From contig DWYA01000077.1 of assembly GCA_019118905.1 (NCBI GenBank), positions 7,074 to 71,073 on the forward strand: 64,000 nucleotides of DNA. The letters are read 5' to 3'. A program made the position numbers and the translations under genes. Numbering within the stretch: position 1 is the first letter of the stretch; every line of letters begins with the position of its first letter. Of the stretch, positions 52,343 to 60,112 are shown in pieces. The notes beneath the pieces were generated by a model, which saw only the letters and a list, made by a program, of their open reading frames with translations, ran no database searches and was not told the origin of the DNA. Source of the DNA: Ruthenibacterium avium. GTDB taxonomy: Bacteria; Bacillota; Clostridia; Oscillospirales; Ruminococcaceae.

Positions 52343-52778
52343 TGGTCCATTCCTGCCTTTTTGTGCGCCCTGCCCGGCTGGGGGCTTTCTGAAAAGTCGA
52401 AATTTTCAGCTTTTTCTGCATGAACCGGTGTCTGCTGTGTTAAAAATGCTCGCAATCCACAAAGGATTTCTGCGCTTTTTGCCTTGCAGCCGTCGGGCTT
52501 ATGCGAAAAATCTGTGCATTTCCTTGTTTTCAGAAATGCCCTAAAAAACCGGGCGAAAAGGGCGGTATTTTCACATGCTTGTGCAGTGCGCACAACGCCT
52601 TTTCATTAACAGTATAAAAGAAAATTTTTGCATTTTAAAGAGTGAAATTGAATTTTTAGGGAAAATATGATATAATGCAATGGTTATGCGGCTTGCGCCG
52701 CGCCTGTTTAAGGGAAAACGAACCAATTTTTTAAAAACGCGCCTTCTGCCCGGGGCAGGAAGCGCCATGGAGGATACG
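52343..52778. promoter_or_regulatory. intergenic region with the prsA promoter
   Basis: Divergent gap between malic enzyme and the foldase. TTGAAT (52649-52654), 17 bp, TATAAT (52672-52677) point right; expected start about 52684. No ORF of note in the left part, and no clear promoter for the malic enzyme was seen. Confidence 0.65.
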
Positions 52779-53897
52779 ATGAAAAAAACGATTGCTTTTT
52801 TGGCCGCTCTCGTCATGATGGCGTCCGCATTGGCGGGCTGTGCAGGTACAGCAGCCTCCGGCTCTGCTTCCGGTTCTGCTTCGGCTTCCACCTCGGCATC
52901 TGCTTCGGCTTCTGAGGCGGCTCACGAGCCCGGCCTGTTTGTGGACGGCACAAAAGTGGAAAACACCGACCCCATTATGACCATCGACGGCGAGGATGTC
53001 AGCCTGGACACCTACCGTTTTTACTATCTGCGCACGCTGGCTATGATGGGCGGTGCGGAAAGCGTGATTGCAATGGCCGGCGATCAAACCGAGGAGCTGT
53101 ATACCAACCTGCGCGATTCTGCCGCTCACAGCCTGAAGCTGGCGAAAGTTTACCGTGATTTTGCGGCGGAAAAGGGCGTAACGGTGAGCGAGGATTTGCT
53201 CAAAGAGCTGGATAACAGCATTGCACAAGCCAAGGAGTCTTTGGGCGAGGAGGAATTCCAAAAGAGCCTGGAAGCCCAGTACTTCAGCACGGAGGAGGAG
53301 TACCGCTCCTTTATGCAGGATATTCTCTTGCAGCAGCAGGTGCTCATTGACGTGTACGGCGATGAAATTTTGAACAACGTGAAAGAGAACTATGTGCATG
53401 TGCAGCACATTTTGATTCCGTTTGAAACGGAGGAAGCTTCCTCGGAGAGCACTTCTGCAAGCACGTCCGCAAGTGCGTCCGGCTCGGAGAGCACCGCCTC
53501 TGACGACCACAGCGCCGAGCTTGCAACCGCTCAGGAAGTGCTGGAAAAAGCGAAAAACGGCGATGATTTTGCCACATTGATGGCTGAATACAGCCAAGAC
53601 CCCGGCCAGCCGGAGCAGGGCTATACCTTTACCAAAGGCTATATGGTGCAGGAGTTTGAAGATGCTTCCTATGCGCTGAAAGAGGGCGAAATCAGCGACA
53701 TTGTGGAAACCGATTATGGTTACCACATCATCAAGCGTTTGCCGATTGACGAGGCCAACATCAAAGAGAATTTGCTGCAATACGTTGACAGCAATATGGA
53801 CACCATTCTGTCCACCGACTTGCAGCCTCTGATGGACAAGGTGAAGGTGGAGTACGGCGAGTACTACGATAAGATTGCTCCCGATACCCTTTATTAA
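52779..53897 (+). CDS. PrsA-like peptidyl-prolyl isomerase lipoprotein
   Basis: Extracytoplasmic foldase anchored by a lipid. The 372-residue protein has a signal with lipobox LAGC (Cys21), a Ser/Ala-rich linker, a SurA/PrsA-like helical domain (SLDTYRFYYLRTLAMMGG) and a parvulin domain from about residue 205 (YVHVQHILIPFE). The parvulin is split by a Ser/Thr/Ala-rich insert of about 28 residues (about 220-247) before resuming LATAQEVLEKAKNGDDFATLMAEYS and ending GYHIIKRL. The ATG at 52779 has GGAGG 5 nt ahead; ATG 52680 overlaps the promoter region. It has its own promoter and terminator. Confidence 0.9.
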   Translation: MKKTIAFLAALVMMASALAGCAGTAASGSASGSASASTSASASASEAAHEPGLFVDGTKVENTDPIMTIDGEDVSLDTYRFYYLRTLAMMGGAESVIAMAGDQTEELYTNLRDSAAHSLKLAKVYRDFAAEKGVTVSEDLLKELDNSIAQAKESLGEEEFQKSLEAQYFSTEEEYRSFMQDILLQQQVLIDVYGDEILNNVKENYVHVQHILIPFETEEASSESTSASTSASASGSESTASDDHSAELATAQEVLEKAKNGDDFATLMAEYSQDPGQPEQGYTFTKGYMVQEFEDASYALKEGEISDIVETDYGYHIIKRLPIDEANIKENLLQYVDSNMDTILSTDLQPLMDKVKVEYGEYYDKIAPDTLY

Positions 53898-53909
53898 GTA
53901 AAAAGCAAC

Positions 53910-53956
53910 GACTGCCGCTTGGTTTGCATGGTGCAAGCCGGGCGGCTGTTTTCTTT
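53910..53956 (+). terminator. intrinsic terminator of the foldase gene
   Basis: A GC-rich imperfect inverted repeat with TGCA at the apex, followed by TTTTCTTTT; it begins about 12 bp after the stop. Confidence 0.75.
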
Positions 53957-54096
53957 TGGATAAAAGAAACGGACGTTTCTGCAAAAAAGTGTGCGTTTTG
54001 TCAATGTACTTTTTCGGTGGTTTGTGCCATTATAAAAGGTAAATAACGCCGTCGAAGGCACGGCGCTGCCCTGTTGCAGAGAGGAGAATGACCGAA

Positions 54097-55548
54097 ATGA
54101 ACAAGCGCCCGAATATTCTTTTGCTGATGGTGGACGAAATGCGCGGTGACTGCACCGGATATGCCGGGCATCCCGATGTAAAAACGCCCTACCTGGATTC
54201 TTTAGCCTCGCAGGGAATTGTGTTTCCCAATGCATATTCCTCTTGCCCCACTTGTGTGCCCGCCCGCGCGATTCTTCACACGGGTTTAAGCCAACGTCAC
54301 ACGGGAAAGGTGGGCTATCAAGACCGTGTCGATTGGAACTATGGCTGCACCATGGCCGGAGAACTGGCCAAAGCGGGCTATTACACCGAATGTGTCGGAA
54401 AAATGCATGTGCATCCTTTGCGCAATTATTTGGGCTTTCACCATGTAGAGCTGCACGACGGTTATCTGCATGAGTATCGTTATCCCAACGTGCCTTATTC
54501 CGAAAACCAGCTCGTCGCCGACGACTATTTCTACTGGCTGAAAAACGAAAAGGGCATTGAGTGTGACGTGACGGATACCGGCATGGACTGCAACGGTTGG
54601 ACGGCACGCCCGTGGCCGTATGAGGAAAAATATCATCCCACCAACTGGGTGGCATCCCGCACCATCGACTTTTTGCGCCGCCGCGACCCGCGTCAGCCGT
54701 TTTTCCTGATGGCCAGCTTTGTGCGTCCTCATGCGCCTTACGATGCACCTCAGCATTATTTTGATTTGTATGAAAACAAAAACCTGCGTCCTCCTGTGCG
54801 CGGCGATTGGAACAACGAAGCGCTTTTGCAGGAAAAGGGCCGCATCTTTAACTCCTGCACCGGCCCGTCGGACCCCGAGCTGATTCGTCAGCAGCAGGTG
54901 GGTTACTATGCTTGCATTACGCATATTGACCACCAAATCGGACGCATGATTCAGGCTTTGATTGAGCATCAGCTCATGGATGATACCGTTATCCTGTTTA
55001 CGTCCGACCACGGCGAGATGCTTTCCGACCACGGCTTCTGCCGCAAGTCTTTGCCGTACCGCGGCAGCGCGCATATTCCCATGTTTTTGTCGGGCAGTGA
55101 AAAATACCTCGGCAAAGTCGGCGTAACGGATGATTCTCTGGTAGAACTGCGCGACGTGATGCCTACCTTGCTCGACTTGGCGGGCGCACCCATCCCGAAA
55201 CATTTGGACGGTGAAAGTATGCTGCGTGGCGTAAAACGCACCTATCTGCACGGCGAGCACGCATTCTTCTTCCACAACTATTCCAGCCAGTTTATTGTCA
55301 CAAAGCACGATAAATTCATTTGGTTCAATCAACGTGCTGAGTATCAATATTTCGATCTCGACAAAGACCCGTATGAAACCCATAACGCCATCAACGATCC
55401 GCAGTATGCCGAGCGCATTGAGGAGCTGCGCCGTCTGTTGGCAAAAGAGCTCAAAGACTCCGAAGAAGGTTATTCCGACGGGGAACACCTCATTGAAGGA
55501 CGCACCCCGCAAAACTGCCTGTCGAATGTAGAGCTTCCCAACTGTTAA
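54097..55548 (+). CDS. cytoplasmic sulfatase (formylglycine-dependent, arylsulfatase family)
   Basis: Hydrolyses sulfate esters. The 483-residue protein has the maturation motif TCVPAR with Cys53 (C-x-P-x-R), N-terminal metal ligands in RPNILLLMVDEMRGD, VGKMHVHP, and the second metal set in TSDHGEMLSDHG near residue 310. There is no signal peptide, so the enzyme should act inside the cell on imported, sulfated sugars. The ATG at 54097 is about 10 nt from GAGGAG; ATG 54088 touches the site. No sulfatase-maturing enzyme is in the window; a radical SAM anSME elsewhere would be required. Mucin oligosaccharides are a plausible substrate given the nearby LNB/GNB genes, but they are 40 kb away. Confidence 0.93.
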   Translation: MNKRPNILLLMVDEMRGDCTGYAGHPDVKTPYLDSLASQGIVFPNAYSSCPTCVPARAILHTGLSQRHTGKVGYQDRVDWNYGCTMAGELAKAGYYTECVGKMHVHPLRNYLGFHHVELHDGYLHEYRYPNVPYSENQLVADDYFYWLKNEKGIECDVTDTGMDCNGWTARPWPYEEKYHPTNWVASRTIDFLRRRDPRQPFFLMASFVRPHAPYDAPQHYFDLYENKNLRPPVRGDWNNEALLQEKGRIFNSCTGPSDPELIRQQQVGYYACITHIDHQIGRMIQALIEHQLMDDTVILFTSDHGEMLSDHGFCRKSLPYRGSAHIPMFLSGSEKYLGKVGVTDDSLVELRDVMPTLLDLAGAPIPKHLDGESMLRGVKRTYLHGEHAFFFHNYSSQFIVTKHDKFIWFNQRAEYQYFDLDKDPYETHNAINDPQYAERIEELRRLLAKELKDSEEGYSDGEHLIEGRTPQNCLSNVELPNC

Positions 55549-55569
55549 ACAAAATTGTCCTTTCGGGTA

Positions 55570-55622
55570 AAAATGCCGCCCCTTTTTCTGTCCGTAAAAA
55601 GACAGAGAGGGGGCGGCTTTTT
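55570..55622. terminator. bidirectional terminator between sulfatase and spoIIP
   Basis: GCCGCCCC (55575-55582) is inverted at 55610-55617, with an inner TCTGTC/GACAGA pairing, then TTTTT. The left side AAAA serves the minus strand. Confidence 0.88.
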
Positions 55623-55639
55623 GCTGCGAAAAAGGATAT

Positions 55640-56797
55640 TTAAGCGCCGGAAAACAGCTGCGCCAGCGCTTGCGCGGCCATGCGTCCTGCGGCCAGCGCT
55701 TCGGAAAGTGTGTTGGCGTGGCCGCCAACCTCCAAAAGCAAACTGCCGGTGGAAAGATCTTGGTTATAATAGCGGTAATCAAACAGCACCGGGCGAGTCA
55801 AACCGGGAAACATACCTTCCATTTGGGCCTGCCACGCGGCGGCAAAACGCAAATTTTGTTTGTAGTTGGGCAAATTTCCATCTTGGTCGGCACAGGAAAT
55901 CAGCATCACCTGTGCGCTCTTTTCGCCGTTGATTGTAACGACAGGTTTCACGCGGGTGCCGTCGGCGCGCTGAATGGCGTCGCGGTGAACATCAATCACC
56001 ACTTTAATGGAGGGGTATTGCTGTAAGTAGCTGCGCACAGTGGCGTTGCTTTTTTCGTAACTGCCGGTATAGCTGGGGTAATCGTGCAGCGTTGTGTCGT
56101 GCAGCGTGTTGATACCGGCGGCGTTTAAAATATCAGTCATCTGCTGTCCTACGGCCACCATGTTTACAGCGGTGTCGGTAGTTCGGGCGGAAAACGCCGG
56201 GTCGGTGTAGCTGTGTTCGGCGCCTTCATAACATTCTGTTGCATGGGTGTGAACAATCAGCACTTGCGGCTCGGAAGAATTTTTTTCTACCGAAAACGGC
56301 AAGGGCTGCCCCACTTCGGCGGCAACTTCTGCATCCGGCAAACTGGTTGAGTTGCGAATGAGCGCTGTTCCGGTGGGGATATACCCGGTGCCCGCCGATG
56401 CCTGAAAATGCTGCTCTAAAAGCGGAACCATCCCTTGAGGAACGGCTTCCCCGGCAATCGGGGCGCGTGCCTCCAGCGGTTCATCCGCAGAAACGGGAGC
56501 GGCGGCGCTTTCGGCGGCTGGTGCGCTGCTTTCTGCCGTCGGGGCGGGATTTTCCACGGGGGCTTGTACTTCTTCGGCGGGAACGCTTTCCGTGGCGGCT
56601 GCCGCTGCGCTCTCTGCGCTGAAAAACTCTTGCGCCGTGCGCAGTGCCGCAACAGGAGACGCAAAAAATGCGCCTGTACCTGCAAGCACCAGCGGGGGAG
56701 AAACGCGCAGAAGCCCCGCAGATAAAAACACCGTGCACGACACGGCAAAAACAAACGATGCAAGGCGCACGAACGTGCGGCGGCGTTGTTTGTACAT
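55640..56797 (-). CDS. spoIIP: stage II sporulation protein P
   Basis: Peptidoglycan amidase/endopeptidase of the engulfment complex. The 385-residue protein has an N-terminal membrane anchor (about 12-48), an Ala/Pro/Glu-rich linker (about 58-115) and the SpoIIP catalytic domain from about 170: VLIVHTHATECYE with the metal-binding His, DVHRDAI and the C-terminal LLEVGGHANTLSEAL, again with Glu and His ligands. An AGGTGA site lies 7 nt ahead. It is monocistronic. This is the best evidence in the window that the organism belongs to a spore-forming lineage. Confidence 0.93.
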   Translation of the reverse strand: MYKQRRRTFVRLASFVFAVSCTVFLSAGLLRVSPPLVLAGTGAFFASPVAALRTAQEFFSAESAAAAATESVPAEEVQAPVENPAPTAESSAPAAESAAAPVSADEPLEARAPIAGEAVPQGMVPLLEQHFQASAGTGYIPTGTALIRNSTSLPDAEVAAEVGQPLPFSVEKNSSEPQVLIVHTHATECYEGAEHSYTDPAFSARTTDTAVNMVAVGQQMTDILNAAGINTLHDTTLHDYPSYTGSYEKSNATVRSYLQQYPSIKVVIDVHRDAIQRADGTRVKPVVTINGEKSAQVMLISCADQDGNLPNYKQNLRFAAAWQAQMEGMFPGLTRPVLFDYRYYNQDLSTGSLLLEVGGHANTLSEALAAGRMAAQALAQLFSGA

Positions 56798-56888
56798 CCA
56801 AAATCACCTCGCAATATGCTTATGATTTTGGACAGGCATTTAGAACCCGTGCGGCAGGCTTTGCTGCTGTGTTTGCAACATCAAAATT

Positions 56889-58283
56889 TTATGAAGCACT
56901 GTGGTTCCACGCCAGCGAAAGGCGCTGTACCGCCGGGGGGATGGCATCATCGGCAAGACCCGCATAGCCCAGCACCACCTGTGCGCGTCTTGCGTGGGGC
57001 GTGTGTGCGTCATAGGACGAAAGGCTGCTGCACCGCACACTTTGCGCAGCTGCCGCTTGCACCAGCTGCTCCGCGTCCGGCCAGCCGGGCAGAGCCGCCA
57101 GCAAATGCAGCCCTGTGTGAGTGCCCTGCAAAGCGATATCGGGAAATGCGCCCCGCAGCGCATCAATCAACAAATCGCGGCGGCGGCGGTAGGCCAGACG
57201 CAGGCGGCGCAAATGGGCGGCAAACTGCCCGTTTTCCATCATTTGTGCCAGCGTGTGCTGTTCAAAGCGGCTGACCGTACAGGAATAAAAGCCAAATTCA
57301 CTGTTCCAGCGCGGCACAAGCGTTTGGGGCAAAACGATATAGGCAATGCGAAACGCGGGTGCAAGGCTTTTGGAAAATGTGCCTACATAAATCACGCGCC
57401 CTGCTGCGTCCATACCCTGCAAGCTTGGCAGCGGCTTTGTATCAAAACGAAATTCGCTGTCGTAATCGTCCTCAATAATATAGCGCCCCGGCGCTTGGCC
57501 TGCCCAAGTCAATAGCTCATAGCGGCGGGCGGCGGGCATGGTTACTCCGGTGGGGAACTGATGGCTGGGCGTGATATACGCAATCTGCGCTTCGCTTTCG
57601 CAAAGGTGCTGGACAGACATGCCCTGCGCGTCAAGCGATACAAAGCGCACGGCGGCCCCGTTGTTTTTCAAAATATGTGCGGTGCGCGGATAACCCGGGT
57701 TTTCCACTGCAAAACACGATCCGGAAAACAACCGCGCAAGCAGACCCAGTAAATATTCCATGCCCGCGCCCACCACCACTTGATGTGCGCCGCACACCAC
57801 CCCGCGATGTTCGCGCAAATGAGCGGCAATGGCGCGCCGAAGCACCTCGTCGCCCGAACGCTCGCCATGATTCAGCAGCTGCGGCTCTTGGGATAAAATG
57901 CTTTGGTGAATGCGCCGCCATGTTTTAAAAGGAAAAAGAGTGGTGTCAATGGAAGATGTGGTGAAATCGTATAAAAATTGCGGCGCGGGTGTGCTGACGG
58001 GCGGCTGTACGAGAGGAGCGGCCTTTGTTGTAACATTTAAAAGCTTACATACAGTAAACCCACTGCGTGGTGTTGATTGAATGTATCCTTCGGCTGCCAG
58101 CATACCATACGCCGTGTCTACGGTATTTACACTTACGTCAAGGTCTGCCGCCAGCCGCCGTTTTCCGGGCAGCCGTTCGCCCGCTTGCAGCTGCCCGGTG
58201 CGGATTTGCTGCTGCAAAGCGGTGTAAAGTTGAAGATACAGCGGCGTTTTCCCACGCCGCAGCGAAAGCGTAAGTGTTTGCAT
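56889..58283 (-). CDS. MocR-family regulator: GntR HTH fused to aminotransferase-like domain (PdxR-like)
   Basis: The 464-residue regulator has a GntR winged helix at about residues 10-75 (GQLQAGERLPGKRRLAADLDVSVNTVDTAY) and a fold-type-I PLP domain (VGAGMEYLLGLLARLF, then EDDYDSEFRFDTKPLPSLQG) with the Schiff-base lysine in TFSKSLAPAFR near residue 308. MocR proteins sense PLP or amino-acid adducts. It is divergent from the ECF S component, with direct repeats between them, so it probably controls that transporter and itself. The PdxR-type role is likely but unproved. Confidence 0.92.
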   Translation of the reverse strand: MQTLTLSLRRGKTPLYLQLYTALQQQIRTGQLQAGERLPGKRRLAADLDVSVNTVDTAYGMLAAEGYIQSTPRSGFTVCKLLNVTTKAAPLVQPPVSTPAPQFLYDFTTSSIDTTLFPFKTWRRIHQSILSQEPQLLNHGERSGDEVLRRAIAAHLREHRGVVCGAHQVVVGAGMEYLLGLLARLFSGSCFAVENPGYPRTAHILKNNGAAVRFVSLDAQGMSVQHLCESEAQIAYITPSHQFPTGVTMPAARRYELLTWAGQAPGRYIIEDDYDSEFRFDTKPLPSLQGMDAAGRVIYVGTFSKSLAPAFRIAYIVLPQTLVPRWNSEFGFYSCTVSRFEQHTLAQMMENGQFAAHLRRLRLAYRRRRDLLIDALRGAFPDIALQGTHTGLHLLAALPGWPDAEQLVQAAAAQSVRCSSLSSYDAHTPHARRAQVVLGYAGLADDAIPPAVQRLSLAWNHSAS

Positions 58284-58316
58284 AAAGCGTTCCCCTTTGC
58301 GGTCAAAAATCAGCTG

Positions 58317-58368
58317 AAACTGAACCCATAAAAATATTACAAACTGAATATTTTCTTGGAGTCAGTTT
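58317..58368. promoter_or_regulatory. candidate MocR operator: repeated AAACTGAA sites
   Basis: AAACTGAA occurs at 58317-58324 and 58341-58348 (direct, 24 bp apart) and in inverted form TCAGTTT at 58362-58368. A plausible -35 (TTGGAG, 58356-58361) with TAGGAT (58380-58385) overlaps the third site. Direct plus inverted half-sites are typical of MocR/GntR targets. Confidence 0.55.
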
Positions 58369-58438
58369 TTGGATACAATTAGGATAAATCAAGTGGCCGC
58401 ACCTGTCAAGAGGAGCGGCAAGGGAAAGGGAGAGCCAT

Positions 58439-59002
58439 ATGAAACAACATGAAAAAGTAAAAAAGATTGCGGTGACGGGGCTGCTCAGCGCACTGGTATT
58501 TTTGTTCAGCTGGGTACAAATTCCCATTGGGGATGTGGCACGTCTGCATTTGGGCAATGTGTTCTGCGCACTGTTCGGCTTACTGTTCGGGCCGCTGGTG
58601 GGCGGAATTGCCTCCGGTTTTGGCAGTATGCTGTTTGATTTTACAAACCCCGCTTATATTGCCGAAAGCTGGATCACCTTTATCACAAAATTTGCCATTG
58701 GCTTTTTGGCGGGTGTGATTGCAAAGCGCAGTGCGGCAGGGCGTGCGGGCGTGCTGCGTGACACAGCGGCGGCAGGTGTTGGCTGTTTTGCGTATGTAGT
58801 GCTTTACTTGTTAAAATCCTTTATTATGATGGCTTGGGTGGAGGGCCAAGTGATGGAAGCTGTTTACACCCAGCTCATTACAAAAGGCATCACCTCGGCA
58901 GTGAATGCGCTGTGCGCGGTAGTATTTTCTGTGGTGTTGGCACAGGCAATGCGCCCGGCTTTGCGCCGCGCCCACTTGTGGCAGGAGTCTACCTTGCCTT
59001 GA
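58439..59002 (+). CDS. ECF transporter S component, probable vitamin B6-type substrate
   Basis: The 187-residue membrane protein has five to six helices and the DUF1393/ECF-S motif pattern (ITKFAIGFLAGVIAKR, GNVFCALFGLLFGPLVGG). It is the substrate-capturing subunit of an energy-coupling-factor transporter. The general EcfA/A'/T module is not in the window. The adjacent MocR regulator, whose fold binds PLP, suggests pyridoxal, pyridoxine or another B6 vitamer as substrate. The family call is good; the substrate is inference from genomic context. Confidence 0.85.
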   Translation: MKQHEKVKKIAVTGLLSALVFLFSWVQIPIGDVARLHLGNVFCALFGLLFGPLVGGIASGFGSMLFDFTNPAYIAESWITFITKFAIGFLAGVIAKRSAAGRAGVLRDTAAAGVGCFAYVVLYLLKSFIMMAWVEGQVMEAVYTQLITKGITSAVNALCAVVFSVVLAQAMRPALRRAHLWQESTLP

Positions 59003-59023
59003 CTGCGTAAAACCAAATTTTAT

Positions 59024-59062
59024 AATAGACAGTGATTTTTTACTATCACTGTCTATTTTTTT
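59024..59062 (+). terminator. intrinsic terminator of the ECF gene
   Basis: A 12-bp stem (ATAGACAGTGAT at 59025-59036 with 59045-59056) followed by TTTTTTT. Confidence 0.9.
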
Positions 59063-59177
59063 GTTGTCTTGCGCATAAATTGAAACTACGAGCAGGATTT
59101 TTATAAATTTTCCGACTTTGTTTGGTATAATAGGCAGAATACACGGGAATCCTGCCGGAAAGGGGAGAATATGCCAT

Positions 59178-59969
59178 ATGCTTTATGCCTTTTACAAAAA
59201 ACGGCGAGAACGTTTGGAAAAGAAGCTGGAAGCTGTGAAAAAGCGCGAAGCCGCAGCATTGGCGCGAGAGCAGAAAAACGATGAGGAACGACGCGAAAAT
59301 TTAAAAGGGGTTCCGGGGCATTTTGCCCATGGGCTGAACTTTTATAAATATTTTTGGATTTTCTTTATTTGTTGTTTTTTAGGTGTAGTGATAGAAACCG
59401 TATTTTGTTTGGTAACCACCGGAAGGCTGATGCAGCGCACCGGCTTGGTGTGGGGGCCGTTTAACTTAATTTACGGCATTGGGGCAGTGCTGCTGACGGC
59501 GTGTTTACACCGCTTTGTTACCAAAAATGACCGCTGGTTATTTCTGGGCGGCGCAGTGCTGGGCGGTGCATTTGAATATTTTTGCAGCTGGCTGCAAGAA
59601 ACGGTTACCGGAACCGTCAGCTGGGATTATTCCAATTATCCGCTGAATATCAATGGCCGTATCAATGCACTATATTGCTTGTTTTGGGGCATTTTGGCGC
59701 TTGTGTGGATTAAAGAGCTGTATCCGCGCTTAAATGGGTGGATTGAACGAAGTGTGTCAAACCGTTACGGCAAGGCCATCACTTGGCTTCTGGTGGTGTT
59801 CATGCTTGCCAATAGTCTTGTCAGCGGTGCGGCAGTGATGCGCTGGCAGCAGCGCTATGACGGCGTACCGGCCACGCAGACATGGCAGACCGCTATGGAC
59901 GAAGCTTATCCCGATGACGTTCTTTCTAAAATTTATCCCAGCATGGTGCGCACAAAAAACAAAGTGTAA
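59178..59969 (+). CDS. CmpB/PF06541-like membrane protein (putative ABC transporter type IV)
   Basis: The 263-residue protein has a charged coiled N-terminus (about 5-48, KKRRERLEKKLEAVKKREAAA) and about five or six membrane helices. The hallmark SNYPLNINGRINALYCLFWG near residue 155 matches the smaller homologue at 43965-44378. The ATG at 59178 has GGGGAG about 11 nt ahead; the in-frame ATG 59118 precedes it without a site. Upstream TGGTATAAT at 59123-59131 is a likely extended -10. Function unknown; no ATPase partner is present. Confidence 0.82.
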   Translation: MLYAFYKKRRERLEKKLEAVKKREAAALAREQKNDEERRENLKGVPGHFAHGLNFYKYFWIFFICCFLGVVIETVFCLVTTGRLMQRTGLVWGPFNLIYGIGAVLLTACLHRFVTKNDRWLFLGGAVLGGAFEYFCSWLQETVTGTVSWDYSNYPLNINGRINALYCLFWGILALVWIKELYPRLNGWIERSVSNRYGKAITWLLVVFMLANSLVSGAAVMRWQQRYDGVPATQTWQTAMDEAYPDDVLSKIYPSMVRTKNKV

Positions 59970-60112
59970 AATATCAGCCGGAATACTGGTTTTTTTGTAA
60001 AAAATCGTGTACAATAATTGAATGAGCGGCCAACAAGGCCGGAAAACCGCAAAAAAAGAAACGCAAAAGAGTGTTTAAAGCCACGGGGCGGCCAAAGGGC
60101 TGCCCCTTAACA

